Assembly (NCBI GenBank): GCA_031277795.1
Contig: JAITLQ010000015.1
Span: 124,001-188,000, forward strand
DNA: 64,000 bases
Direction: 5' to 3'
Origin: Arthrobacter sp.
GTDB taxonomy: Bacteria; Actinomycetota; Actinomycetes; Actinomycetales; Micrococcaceae
The translations under genes and the position numbers were made by a program. Below the pieces are notes generated by a model, which searched no databases, was not told where the DNA came from, and worked only from the letters and a program-made list of their open reading frames with translations. Shown here piece by piece: positions 50,395 to 58,960 of the stretch (within the stretch, counting starts at the first letter, position 1; each line of letters opens with the position of its first letter).

Positions 50395-51135
50395 TCAGGC
50401 GCGCTGGGCGCCGGTCGAAGCGGTGGGGGAGGCGGGGGCGCCGTCGGGGGCCGGCGTGGGCAGCGGCGGACACGAGGCGAGGTCCTCGGGGGTGAGCCAC
50501 GGCGGCAAGGCAAAGCCGTCGCCGAGGAGGCCGAGGCCCTGGGCAACGAGGCCGCGCAGGCGCATGACCTCGTCCTCGGTGAGGGGCTGGACGAGCCGTT
50601 CCGCCCACGTCTCGAAGGCGGCCTGCGCCACGGCGATGGCGCTGCGCACGAGCGTGGAGAGGTAGAGGCGCAGGGCCGGCGTGCCCTCGCCGGCCGGGGG
50701 GATGAGCGAGCGGACGCAGTCGTCCCACGTGCGCAGGCCGGCCTCGCGCAGCTCGGGGTTGTCCCTCGTGATGAGCAGGACGCGGGCCGTGGGCTCGAGG
50801 AGCTCGAGCGAGAGCACCTCGTCCAGCGTGCGCGAGAGCAGGCCGAGGATGTCGGTCCCGGTGGGGTCCTGGGCCTCCATGCGCACCGCGGTGCGGGCGA
50901 CGAGCTCGCGCAGCGGCTCGTGGAGGGCCTCCTCGAGCGAGCGGAAGTAGTTGAAGAAGGTGCGGCGCGAGACGCCCGCCTCCTCCGCGACGCGCTCCAC
51001 CGTGACGGTGGAGAAGTCCTCGGTCTCCGCCAGGCTCAGCACCGTGCCGGTGATGGCGGAGCGGGTGGCGAGGCGGTTTAGCTCGCGCCGGGAAGGTGGA
51101 TCACTGAGGGGGGAGAAGGCGCTGGAAAGGGGCAC
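50395..51135 (-). CDS. TetR-family transcriptional regulator
   Basis: A 246-residue TetR protein. The N-terminal helix-turn-helix is in TRSAITGTVLSLAETEDFSTVTVERVAEEAGVSRRTFFNYF (about 24-65). The helical C-terminal half is the ligand domain. It is the first gene of the pair with the MMPL exporter and almost certainly controls it. The GTG start has only a GAGGGG directly adjacent. A CAGGCT box 6 nt upstream and a TTGCAC 18 nt before it fit a leaderless promoter. An inverted repeat at 51166-51179 overlaps the TTGCAC. Confidence 0.88.
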   Translation of the reverse strand: MPLSSAFSPLSDPPSRRELNRLATRSAITGTVLSLAETEDFSTVTVERVAEEAGVSRRTFFNYFRSLEEALHEPLRELVARTAVRMEAQDPTGTDILGLLSRTLDEVLSLELLEPTARVLLITRDNPELREAGLRTWDDCVRSLIPPAGEGTPALRLYLSTLVRSAIAVAQAAFETWAERLVQPLTEDEVMRLRGLVAQGLGLLGDGFALPPWLTPEDLASCPPLPTPAPDGAPASPTASTGAQRA

Positions 51136-51165
51136 CCCCTCAGCCTGTCAGAATCTCTGCACTGT

Positions 51166-51179
51166 GTGCAACTTTGCAC
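51166..51179 (-). promoter_or_regulatory. Candidate TetR operator
   Basis: A perfect 6-bp inverted repeat, GTGCAA-CT-TTGCAC, 31 nt upstream of the TetR start, covers the probable -35 element of the TetR-MMPL operon. Confidence 0.6.
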
Positions 51180-51200
51180 GCTGGGAAAATTCTGGGAGGT

Positions 51201-51638
51201 TCAGGCCCGCTCCCATGCGGCGACGGGGCCGGGCACGGTGCGGAAGAGCGGGTGGGGTGCGGCCACCTCGTCGAGGCCGGGGAGGAGCAGCGGGGAACGG
51301 GCCTCCAGCTTGGCGCGCAGGTGGTCGCGCTCCAGTGCGAGCTGACCCTCGCTCACCGTCATCGCGCCGAGCCATCGCTCCGGATCCGCCGGCGGCAGCG
51401 CGATGCGCGAGGCGTCGAAGCGATAGCCGCGCGCCGTGGCCTCGGCGTGGAGGAAGTGCAGGTACGCGCCCACGGCCTCCACCGGGTCGGGCTGCTCGCG
51501 CCAGCGGTGCAGCTGCGGGTGGTTTCTGTAGCCGCGCGTCAGGCCGCGGAGCACCTTCTGGGCCAGCAGGGTCTCGCGCCAGCAGGCCACGAGGCCGGCC
51601 GGGTCGAGGTACCGGGGGTGCACGCTCCACAAACGCAT
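51201..51638 (-). CDS. Pyrimidine-dimer DNA glycosylase / endonuclease V family protein
   Basis: A 145-residue protein with the family pattern MRLWSVHPRYLDPAGLVACW, LLAQKVL, TRGYRNHPQLHRW and YLHFLHAEATARGYRFD. This family includes T4 endonuclease V, which excises cyclobutane pyrimidine dimers. It is small and soluble and acts on DNA. It lies upstream of the TetR-MMPL pair on the same strand without obvious functional linkage. The catalytic N-terminal residue of T4 EndoV (Thr2) is replaced by Arg here, so the activity is uncertain. Confidence 0.72.
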   Translation of the reverse strand: MRLWSVHPRYLDPAGLVACWRETLLAQKVLRGLTRGYRNHPQLHRWREQPDPVEAVGAYLHFLHAEATARGYRFDASRIALPPADPERWLGAMTVSEGQLALERDHLRAKLEARSPLLLPGLDEVAAPHPLFRTVPGPVAAWERA

Positions 51639-51753
51639 GCCCCCATACTCGCATCAACGCCGCGGAGGTGCCGTGCCAGCCGAGCGCTGGCCCCGCGCCG
51701 ATCCATGCCGGCCCCACGCCGCCCCGCGGCCGTACGCGGGCGCGGCCGCTGGC

Positions 51754-53472
51754 TCAGAAGCGAGACGAGGAACCGGACCCTGAGAAGCTGCCCCCGCCGC
51801 CGGAGTAGCCGGTGGTGGAACCGCCGGAGGAGGACGAGGAGGACCGCGAGGATTGCACGCTGCTCACGCCAGAGCTGTAGCCGCGGGAGTATCCGAAGGA
51901 GGACCAGAAGATCCGTGGCGTCGTGAGGTCCAGGATGGAGCCGCGGTTGCGCCGTGAGCTTGTCTGCGCGTCGTCCATCTGCTCCTGCATCGTCTCGCGC
52001 TCGCGCTCGGTTTTGGCGTAGGCGGAGATCTGCGCGGAGGCAAAGCTTTGGAGCTGCTGGGAGAGCTCGCCGCGCAGTGCGGCGAGCCGATCCAGGGCGG
52101 CGTCCACCTCCATGGTGCCTGCCTCCATCGCGGTGTTGAGCTCCTGGACGCGGGCGGTGGCGGTGGGAAGCCAGGCGTCCAGGCTCGCGGTGGCGGAGGC
52201 CATGATGCCCTCGCGCTCGCGGCTGCCGAAGAAGCCGAAATTCATGTTGGCGCCCTCCTGCACAATGGCGGGCACGCCGGCCAGGTCCTCCTCCAGGGGC
52301 TGCACCTGCAGGCGCCACGCGGCGTGCCATCCCTCGGTGCGGGCGTACAGCGCCGCCGCGGCGGCGATCGTGTCGTCCACAGCGTCGAGCTCGTCGGCCG
52401 AGGAGGCAAAGGCCTCGGCGCGGTTGCGCACCTCGCTCGTGGAGGTTTGCTTCTTGCCGAGGGACTCGAGGGAGTCCTGCTCGCCGATCAGCGAGCGGTA
52501 CTTGGTCATGAACGCCGCGAAGCGCGCCTCGAGATCCGCCGCGTGCTTCGAGCCGGAGGCCGGCAGCGCCCGCGCGGAGATCTCCGTGTTGTCGAGGTCC
52601 ATCGTGACGCGCGTGAGCGAGGCCTTCCCGGCGTTGATCGCCGCGGCGGTGCGGCCGCGGTTGTTCGCGCGCACGGCGGCATAGGCGGCGGCGCCGATGC
52701 CCGCGGCACCGCCGCCGATGCCCACGGTCCACCACAGCGCCGGGCTCGTGTACCAGGGGGCGTTCATCTTGGCCGCGGCCGCCCGGATGACCTCGACGAC
52801 GCCGTCGGTCCACCGCGCCGCCTTGAAGCTGGTGGTGCCCGCGGCCTGGATCTTTCGCTGGACGTCGATCTCGTCGCTGCCCGTGCTGACCCGGCGGTCC
52901 TCGCCGAAGTAGGTGCCGATCTGCCCGTGGCCGTCGCTCTCGACCGAGAGCGTCACGATGAAGAGACCGTCCGCCCACTTGTCGGAGTCCTTCGAAGAGA
53001 TGAGCTCGGGATGCGAGGCCCGCGCCCACAGCAGCGTCTTGGTGTTGATGTTGTCCGAGGAGAGCCCGTCCCGCGTGAAGACCACGACCTTGGTCGGCTC
53101 GTGGAAGCTGATCTCGTCCACGGCGGCCTTGACCTTCGCCCGGTTGAGGATGCCCGTGCCGTCGGCCGCGTCGTAGATCTCCAGGGAGGAGAGGTTCTTG
53201 CCGGCGGGCAGCACGGCCGCCGGGGCGCCCGCCCGCCCGGGGAGCCCCAGCGCGGCGGCCGGCGCCGCGGCCGCGGCGCCCCCGACGAGGAGCACGGCGA
53301 ACAGCGCGGCGATCCGTGCGATGACTCCCCGGAGCCGGCTGAGCCGCCACCCGAGGGCCGGGCCGGGCCGCCGCACCCAGCGGGCCGGCCCCGCCGGCCG
53401 CCGGCCGCGGTCCCTCCCGCCGCCCGGGCGAGCCCCGGCACCGTCGCTACCGCGCGTCGTCGTGCACTGCAT
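51754..53472 (-). CDS. Secreted or membrane TPM-domain-type protein with a Ser/Gly-rich tail
   Basis: A 572-residue protein. An Arg- and Gly-rich cytoplasmic N-terminus is followed by a signal-type helix (IARIAALFAVLLVGGAAAAAP, about 51-71). The TPM-like/DUF5129-like extracytoplasmic domain is at about 90-245 (TKVVVFTRDGLSSDNINTKTLLWA, KWADGLFIVTLS). A membrane helix lies at about 250-275 (ALWWTVGIGGGAAGIGAAAY), followed by a long helical region (about 280-500). The last 60 residues are Ser/Gly/Tyr-rich, ending SGGGGSFSGSGSSSRF, a tail common in TPM proteins. The ATG follows GAGGGGGA. The function is unknown, possibly in envelope maintenance. Confidence 0.75.
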   Translation of the reverse strand: MQCTTTRGSDGAGARPGGGRDRGRRPAGPARWVRRPGPALGWRLSRLRGVIARIAALFAVLLVGGAAAAAPAAALGLPGRAGAPAAVLPAGKNLSSLEIYDAADGTGILNRAKVKAAVDEISFHEPTKVVVFTRDGLSSDNINTKTLLWARASHPELISSKDSDKWADGLFIVTLSVESDGHGQIGTYFGEDRRVSTGSDEIDVQRKIQAAGTTSFKAARWTDGVVEVIRAAAAKMNAPWYTSPALWWTVGIGGGAAGIGAAAYAAVRANNRGRTAAAINAGKASLTRVTMDLDNTEISARALPASGSKHAADLEARFAAFMTKYRSLIGEQDSLESLGKKQTSTSEVRNRAEAFASSADELDAVDDTIAAAAALYARTEGWHAAWRLQVQPLEEDLAGVPAIVQEGANMNFGFFGSREREGIMASATASLDAWLPTATARVQELNTAMEAGTMEVDAALDRLAALRGELSQQLQSFASAQISAYAKTERERETMQEQMDDAQTSSRRNRGSILDLTTPRIFWSSFGYSRGYSSGVSSVQSSRSSSSSSGGSTTGYSGGGGSFSGSGSSSRF

Positions 53473-53594
53473 GGTGTCCCCCTCGAGTCCCTTCTCCGGC
53501 CCCCGAGGCTACCCGCCCGCGTGTCATGTGATTGGCGGCACGGCGGCGCTCACAGCAGACTGGGCGTACGCCCGCCCGCGAAGCAAAGGACATC

Positions 53595-54368
53595 ATGAAC
53601 ACCATTGCGCAGCTGATCACCGGCCTCGCCGATTCCTCGATCCGCGTCATCGACCTGACCAACCCGCTCTCCTCGGCCACGCCGACGCTGCGCCTGCCGG
53701 AGCCCTTCGCCAACCTCATCGACTTCTCGCTCGAGAACGTCTCCGAGTACAACGAGCCCGGCCCGTTCTGGAAGCACGCGAACATCCACACCGGCGAGCA
53801 CATCGGCACGCACCTGGACGCTCCGGTGCACTGGATCTCGGGCCGCGAGGGCAAGGACGTCTCGCAGATCTCCCCCGCGCGCCTCGTGGGCCCGGCCGTG
53901 GTGCTCGACTTCGCCGCCGAGGCCACCGCGGATCCGGACTTCCTGCTCACGCGCGAGCACGTCCTGGAGTGGGAAGCCCAGCACGGCGGGCTGCCGGAGA
54001 ACGGCTGGCTGCTCTACCGCACCGGCTGGGATCAGTACTCGCAGGACCAGGACGCGTTCCTTAACGCGGACGAGTCGGGTTCGCACACGCCCGGCATCTC
54101 CGCCGAGTGTGCCCTGTGGCTCGCCACCGAACGCAAGATCAGCGGCATCGGCGTGGAGACCGTGGGCATCGACGCCGGCCGCGGCGCCGAGCTGGACCCG
54201 CCCTTCCCCGTGCACTACCACCTGCTCGGCAACGACAAGTACGGCATCACCTCCCTGCAGAATCTCAAGGCGCTGCCCGCCACGGGCGCCGCGATCGTGG
54301 TCTCGCCGCTGCCGATCGTGGGCGGCACGGCCTCGCCCGCGCGCGTGTTCGCGCTGGTGCAGGCGTGA
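53595..54368 (+). CDS. Cyclase-family metal hydrolase (isatin hydrolase / kynurenine formamidase-like)
   Basis: A 257-residue hydrolase of the cyclase (PF04199) family. The metal motif HTGEHIGTHLDAPVHW gives H69, H73 and D75, and a further acidic site lies in the C-terminal half (VETVGIDAG). The pattern with GEH before GTHxD and WISG after it looks closer to isatin hydrolase than to KynB. Its stop overlaps the start of a ThDP enzyme by 4 nt (GTGA), so the two are coupled. A plausible role is ring-opening of a cyclic amide to a 2-oxo acid. The ATG at 53595 follows AAAGGACA. Confidence 0.82.
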   Translation: MNTIAQLITGLADSSIRVIDLTNPLSSATPTLRLPEPFANLIDFSLENVSEYNEPGPFWKHANIHTGEHIGTHLDAPVHWISGREGKDVSQISPARLVGPAVVLDFAAEATADPDFLLTREHVLEWEAQHGGLPENGWLLYRTGWDQYSQDQDAFLNADESGSHTPGISAECALWLATERKISGIGVETVGIDAGRGAELDPPFPVHYHLLGNDKYGITSLQNLKALPATGAAIVVSPLPIVGGTASPARVFALVQA

Positions 54369-56197
54369 GCCCTGAGCGCGTTGAGGAGGTAGTGCCCGAC
54401 GCCGCGGCGTCGGTGGCGGGGGCAGGCAAGGCCCCCAGCGTGGCCGCGTTCGTTGGCCGGGCCGTGGCCGCCTTTGGCGCCACGCGCGCCTTTGGCGTGG
54501 TGGGTTCCGGCAACTTTGCCGTGACCGGCGCGCTGCGCGCGGCCGGCGTGGGCTTCGTGGCGGCGCGCCACGAGGGCGGGGCGATCGTCATGGCCGACGC
54601 GTACTCCCGCATGGGAGGCGGCGTGGGGGTGGTGACGGTGCACCAGGGTTGCGGCCTCACCAACACCGCCACGGGCCTGGGCGAGGCGGCCAAGTCCAGG
54701 ACGCCGCTGCTGCTCATCGCCGCGGCGGCGCCCGCCGGGGACCCGCACAACAACTTCGCGATGGACCAGCCCGGCTTTGCCGCGTCCGTCGGTGCGGCCT
54801 CCCTCACGATCGAGGCGCCGGAGCGCGCCGCGGCCGTGGTGTTCGAGGCCTGGGAGCTGGCGCTGGCAGGGCACGCGGTGCTGCTCAACCTGCCGATCGA
54901 CGTGCAGGGCCGGGCCGTCTCCGCCGCCGATGCCTCGCTGCTCGCGGAGTGGGAGGCGGTGGCCGGCGCCGCGACGGTCGGCGCCCCGGCCGGCGCAGCG
55001 GAGGCTGGCGAGACCGGCGGCACCGCCGCGGCCCTGCCCGCCGCACCACCCGCCGTCGTGCCCTCCCGCGAGGGCATCGCGGAGCTCGTGCGCGCCCTCG
55101 GCGCGGCCGAGCGGCCCGTCATCATCGCCGGGCGCGGCGCCCGCGGCGCCGGGCCGGTGCTGCGCGAGCTCGCCGCCGAGGCCGGGGCCCTGCTGGCCAC
55201 GAGCGCCGTGGCCAAGGGGCTGTTCTCGCGCGATCCCTTCGACCTGGGGATCTCCGGCGGCTTCGCCACCGACCTGGCCGCCGAGCTCATCCGCGGAGCC
55301 GACGTGGTGGTGGCCTTCGGCTGCGCGCTCAACGACTGGACCACACGGCGCGGCACGCTCTTGGGCCCGGGCGTCACGCTGGTTCAGGTGGACAGGGACG
55401 CCGCAGCGCTCGGCAAGCACCGGCCCGTGAGCGCGGCAGTGTTGGGCGACGTGGGGCTCGTGGCGGAGGCCGCGCTCGAGGAGCTGGCGTACCTGCGCTC
55501 GGGGCTCGACGCCGAGCCGGGCGGGCGCTACCGCTCCGAGGCCGTGGCGGCGCGCATCGCGGCCGAGGGGACCTGGAACCGCACGCCGACGCCCGACCTG
55601 GGCGGGTCCGGGCGGATCGATCCGCGCGTGCTCAGCGACGTCCTCAACGATGTGCTGCCCGCCGCGCGCGTGGTCTCCACCGACTCGGGCAACTTCATGG
55701 GCTACCCCGCGCAGTACCTCTCGGTGCCGGACGAGCGGGGTTTCTGCTTCACGCAGGCCTTCCAATCGATCGGGCTCGGCCTCGGCACGGCGATCGGCGC
55801 CGCGCTGGCCCAGCCGGAACGCCTGCCCGTCCTGGGCACGGGCGACGGCGGTTTCCTCATGGGGATCGCCGATCTGGAGACGGCGGTGCGGCTGCAGCTG
55901 CCGCTGCTCGTGGTGGTCTACGACGACGCGGCCTACGGCGCCGAGGTGCACCACTTCGGACCCGCGGACCCCGAGGCGGACCTGAGCGACGTGGTCTTCC
56001 CCGAGCGGGACCTCGCCGCGCTCGCCGCCGGCTTCGGCGCGCGTTCGGCCGTGGTGCGTTCGGTGGCCGACCTCGAGGTGGTGGAGGACTGGCTGGCTTC
56101 TGTGCGCTCCGGCGTGCGGGTGCCGCTCGTGCTCGACGCCAAGATCGCCTCCGACGGCGGGGCCTGGTGGTTGCAGGAGGCCTTCGCGCGGCATTGA
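54365..56197 (+). CDS. ThDP-dependent decarboxylase-like enzyme
   Basis: A 610-residue protein of the acetolactate synthase/benzoylformate decarboxylase family. The activating glutamate is E70 (FVAARHEGGAIVMADAYS). The C-terminal ThDP motif begins GTGDGGFLMGIADLE (about 492) and ends VVYDDAAYGAE, where the usual Asn is Asp. An alanine- and proline-rich insert lies at about 200-235. The GTG start overlaps the cyclase stop by 4 nt, so the pair is co-translated. Coupled to a cyclase, it is probably a decarboxylase of the 2-oxo acid released by that enzyme. The precise substrate is unknown. It is not closely similar to the ThDP enzyme at 11809-13515. Confidence 0.82.
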   Translation: MSPERVEEVVPDAAASVAGAGKAPSVAAFVGRAVAAFGATRAFGVVGSGNFAVTGALRAAGVGFVAARHEGGAIVMADAYSRMGGGVGVVTVHQGCGLTNTATGLGEAAKSRTPLLLIAAAAPAGDPHNNFAMDQPGFAASVGAASLTIEAPERAAAVVFEAWELALAGHAVLLNLPIDVQGRAVSAADASLLAEWEAVAGAATVGAPAGAAEAGETGGTAAALPAAPPAVVPSREGIAELVRALGAAERPVIIAGRGARGAGPVLRELAAEAGALLATSAVAKGLFSRDPFDLGISGGFATDLAAELIRGADVVVAFGCALNDWTTRRGTLLGPGVTLVQVDRDAAALGKHRPVSAAVLGDVGLVAEAALEELAYLRSGLDAEPGGRYRSEAVAARIAAEGTWNRTPTPDLGGSGRIDPRVLSDVLNDVLPAARVVSTDSGNFMGYPAQYLSVPDERGFCFTQAFQSIGLGLGTAIGAALAQPERLPVLGTGDGGFLMGIADLETAVRLQLPLLVVVYDDAAYGAEVHHFGPADPEADLSDVVFPERDLAALAAGFGARSAVVRSVADLEVVEDWLASVRSGVRVPLVLDAKIASDGGAWWLQEAFARH

Positions 56198-56237
56198 GTC
56201 CTTTTCTGACGCCGTGATGTGTGAAACGGTGGGCACC

Positions 56238-56582
56238 ATGAATGAAGAGACTGATCTGATCTTTGGCGATTCCCAGATCGGTAAGGGGCTCAAGCCGCTC
56301 GCCTAGCGTGGGGCCGTCGTGATCACGGCCGACGGCCGCCTGGTGCTCGTGGGCACCGACGGTTCCGTCATTGATGAGGCACCCTTGGCGCAGGTCAGCG
56401 CCAAGCGGGTGGCGATCACCGGCGGGCAGACGGTGTCCCTGACCCTGGGGGATCGCAAGTACAACGCGACCCCCGGCTAGGGCGGAAATCGCTTTGCCGG
56501 CGCCCTCGGCATCTTCAGCGGCATCAAGGCCTCTAAAGCGCTCGTGCAGGTCATCGCCGCTGGCGGGGTGCCCGCGGCCTGA
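56238..56582 (+). pseudogene. Pseudogene with two in-frame amber codons
   Basis: An ATG at 56238 opens MNEETDLIFGDSQIGKGLKP. The same frame runs 115 codons to TGA at 56580-56582 but is interrupted by TAG at 56304-56306 and 56478-56480. Between the stops it encodes good beta-rich protein (VVITADGRLVLVGTDG, ITGGQTVSLTLGDRKY). After the second it continues NRFAGALGIFSGIKAS. No frameshift is present. TAG is an ordinary stop in other genes here (for example at 16591), so the simplest reading is decay of a small PH-like or beta-barrel protein gene. I do not know the family. Confidence 0.7.
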
Positions 56583-56652
56583 ACCGGCTTCACGCAGGCG
56601 GGCGGGAGGCCCGTTCGCCGTGCCCCGGGTGCGGCGGGCGGCGCGGGCCGGC

Positions 56653-57522
56653 TCAGCCCACGCCCAGGAGTGAGTCCTGTTGCGCGCGGAGGCGGCCCAC
56701 GCGCGCACCGAGCACCGCGACGTCGTCCAGGAAAGGCGCCTCACCCTGCTCGCCGACGGGCGCGTCCTGAAGGGCCAGCTCGGAGCGCAGGGCGCTGTCG
56801 AGGGCCGCGTCGAGGCCCGCCGTGCTGCGCGCGAAGGCCTCGGGGTCCTGGCGCCCGTGCCCGCGGGCCGCGAGCTCAAGAAGGGTCTCGTCCCAGCGTG
56901 CCGTGACGCCGGCGAGCTCGTCCCCGACGTTCGCCAGCCGTTCGCGCGCCTCGCGGCGCCGCCGGCGTTTGGCCAGGAGGCCCCCGTCACGGAGGGCAAA
57001 GACGAGGGCCGTGACGCCCCACGGCACCAGCGCCAGCGCGAGCCCCGTGGCGAGGCTGAGGAAGGGAAGCAGGGCGGGGGAGGCGCTGGCCGGAAGCACG
57101 CGGGCCAGCACGGTGGCCGCGCCCGTGCCGATCGCCACGGACCACACCACGACGAGCGCGATCACCATCACGGTGCCGCGCAGGCCGAGGCGCCCCACGG
57201 TCTTGACCACCACGCCGTCGTGGCCCAGCGTGGCCTCGAAGCCCCGGCTGAGCTCGGAGTGCTCGGCGTCGGGGCGCTCGCTGCACCTGACGCGGCGCAG
57301 CTCCTCGGCCGCCACCGAAGCGTAGGCGTCCGGTGTCACGATGAGGCCGGGAACGGCCTCCCACGGCGCGCGGGCCGTGCCGCGCTGTTCCTCGGAGAGC
57401 GCCCTGGCCGCCGCCACCTGCCCCCGCTCGCCGCTGCGGCGCTCGGCGAGTCCCAGCCGCTGCGTGAAGAGGGCGCTCATGGCGCCCAACGCCTCGAGGC
57501 TTGCGGCGCGCCTGGCCTGCAC
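56653..57522 (-). CDS. Hypothetical membrane protein with coiled-coil ends
   Basis: A 289-residue protein as called from GTG 57522. The N-terminal half is helical and charged. Two hydrophobic helices lie at about 118-142 and 148-176, followed by a basic stretch (KRRRRREARERL) and another helical soluble tail. The frame stays open upstream to a TAG at 57582-57580, and the upstream codons also read like protein (LSPELRGDPERATQAAAV). The true start may therefore be a CTG at 57576. No function is recognised. Confidence 0.65.
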   Translation of the reverse strand: MQARRAASLEALGAMSALFTQRLGLAERRSGERGQVAAARALSEEQRGTARAPWEAVPGLIVTPDAYASVAAEELRRVRCSERPDAEHSELSRGFEATLGHDGVVVKTVGRLGLRGTVMVIALVVVWSVAIGTGAATVLARVLPASASPALLPFLSLATGLALALVPWGVTALVFALRDGGLLAKRRRRREARERLANVGDELAGVTARWDETLLELAARGHGRQDPEAFARSTAGLDAALDSALRSELALQDAPVGEQGEAPFLDDVAVLGARVGRLRAQQDSLLGVG

Positions 57523-57699
57523 GACGGCGGCGGCTTGCGTTGCGCGCTCGGGGTCGCCGCGTAGCTCGGGGCTCAGAGTCTAGGCACTGCGCGTGCCGGG
57601 GTGGGTGGCGCGACCGAGCGTGGCGGCCGCCCGACACGCACTGGCTCCCGTGCGGCTCCAAGTGTCACAGTGGAGGCCGCACAGCAGGAGGAGCCACAC

Positions 57700-58311
57700 G
57701 TGTACGTCAAGGTCTGTGGAGTCACCACGCCCCAGATGGCCCGCGAGGTCTGCGCCGAGGGCGTCGACGCCATCGGCGTGAACATGAGCGCCAAGAGCCC
57801 GCGCTGTGTCGACGCCGCCACGGCCAGGGAGATCATCGCCGCCGTCGATTGCTCCGTCGAGACCGTGCTGGTCATCAACGATCGGCCGGCCGTGGACGCG
57901 GCGCGGCTGGCCCTCGAGGTCGGCGCCTCGGTGCTCCAGCTCCACGGCCCCGGCTACGGGCCGGCGGACTTCGCCGCGGCGGCGGAGATCTTCCCGCGCC
58001 TGTGGCGCGCCATCTCCCTGGCGCACGACCCGCACCCCGTGGCCGGCTCGCACGGCGAGGAGCTCCTGCTCATCGACGCCCCGAAGCCCGGCAGCGGCGA
58101 GAGCTGGGACCTCTCCGCGCTGGAGGAGGCCCGCCCGGAGGGGCGCTGGCTCCTGGCCGGGGGTCTGAATCCGGACAACGTGGCGGCCGCCGTCGCGGTG
58201 GCCAAGCCGTGGGGCGTGGACGTCGCGAGCGGCGTCGAGTCCGCTCCGGGCGTCAAGGATCCGGCGCTCGTGCGCGCCTTCATCGAGCGGGCGGGCGGGG
58301 GACACGCCTGA
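57700..58311 (+). CDS. Phosphoribosylanthranilate isomerase-like protein (TrpF)
   Basis: A 203-residue (beta/alpha)8 protein. The catalytic cysteine is C5 in YVKVCGVTTP, and the ligand motif is VNMSAKSPR. The general acid aspartate and phosphate-binding segment is LLLIDAPKPGSGESWDLS. This fits TrpF, which isomerises N-(5-phosphoribosyl)anthranilate in tryptophan synthesis. No other trp genes are here, so it could be a paralogue with another ketose-isomerase role. I chose the GTG at 57700, preceded by AGGAGGA, over the upstream frame starting at 57601. Confidence 0.8.
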   Translation: MYVKVCGVTTPQMAREVCAEGVDAIGVNMSAKSPRCVDAATAREIIAAVDCSVETVLVINDRPAVDAARLALEVGASVLQLHGPGYGPADFAAAAEIFPRLWRAISLAHDPHPVAGSHGEELLLIDAPKPGSGESWDLSALEEARPEGRWLLAGGLNPDNVAAAVAVAKPWGVDVASGVESAPGVKDPALVRAFIERAGGGHA

Positions 58312-58372
58312 GCTGTACGCTCGCATCCAGGCTGGCAGCCAGCCAGTCGTCGCAACACCTTCGGGGGAGACC

Positions 58373-58861
58373 ATGCCCTACATCTCGTTTGATCCGACCC
58401 TCGACCTGAGCCTCGAGCGCCTCATCAAGGCGAGCCCGCGGACCGTGTGGGACGCCTGGACCGAGCCACGCCTGCTCGAGCGCTGGTGGATTCCGGCGCC
58501 GATGCAGGCGCGCGTGGACGAGCTGGACCTGCGTCCCGGTGGCGGCTTCGTGACCTCGCTGAGCGAGGACGGCGACACGTGGGCACCGCACACCAACAAC
58601 GCCTACCTGGCCGTTGAGCCGGGCGAGCTGCTCGTCTTCACCAACGCCGTGGATGCCTCGCTGCGCCCGGCCGACCCGGCGCCCGTAGCCATCACGGCGC
58701 ACATCCTGCTGCGCGAGCACCCGCAGGGTACCGACTACAAGGTGGTGGTGCGGCACCGTTCGGAGGCCGACCGTTCCACCCACGAGGGGCTGGGCTTCCA
58801 CGAGGGCTGGGGCGCCGTCACGGCGGCCCTCGCCGCGCTCGCCGAGGCCGGCAACGCCTGA
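58373..58861 (+). CDS. SRPBCC (AHSA1-type) ligand-binding protein
   Basis: A 162-residue START/Bet v1-fold protein with the AHSA1 pattern: LERLIKASPRTVWDAWTEPRLLERWW at the start, then YLAVEPGELLVFTNAV and HEGWGAVTAALAALAE at the end. Such proteins bind hydrophobic ligands or act as polyketide-like or unknown enzymes; no substrate is evident. The ATG at 58373 follows a GGGGGAG site. It lies 61 bp downstream of the TrpF-like gene. Confidence 0.85.
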   Translation: MPYISFDPTLDLSLERLIKASPRTVWDAWTEPRLLERWWIPAPMQARVDELDLRPGGGFVTSLSEDGDTWAPHTNNAYLAVEPGELLVFTNAVDASLRPADPAPVAITAHILLREHPQGTDYKVVVRHRSEADRSTHEGLGFHEGWGAVTAALAALAEAGNA

Positions 58862-58960
58862 GGCCGGGCGATCCGCCCGCCTCGCCCGCATCGACGTGAG
58901 CCGGACGCCGGGCCCGACGCCGCGTCGTCGCCCGCTGGGGGCTGGTCCCGCCCCGGAGGC

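Noticed and set aside
56238..56582. Genetic-code reassignment of TAG
   Set aside because: Other well-defined genes end at TAG (for example the amidohydrolase ending at 16593 and the Lrp gene ending at 5213), so TAG is a normal stop here.
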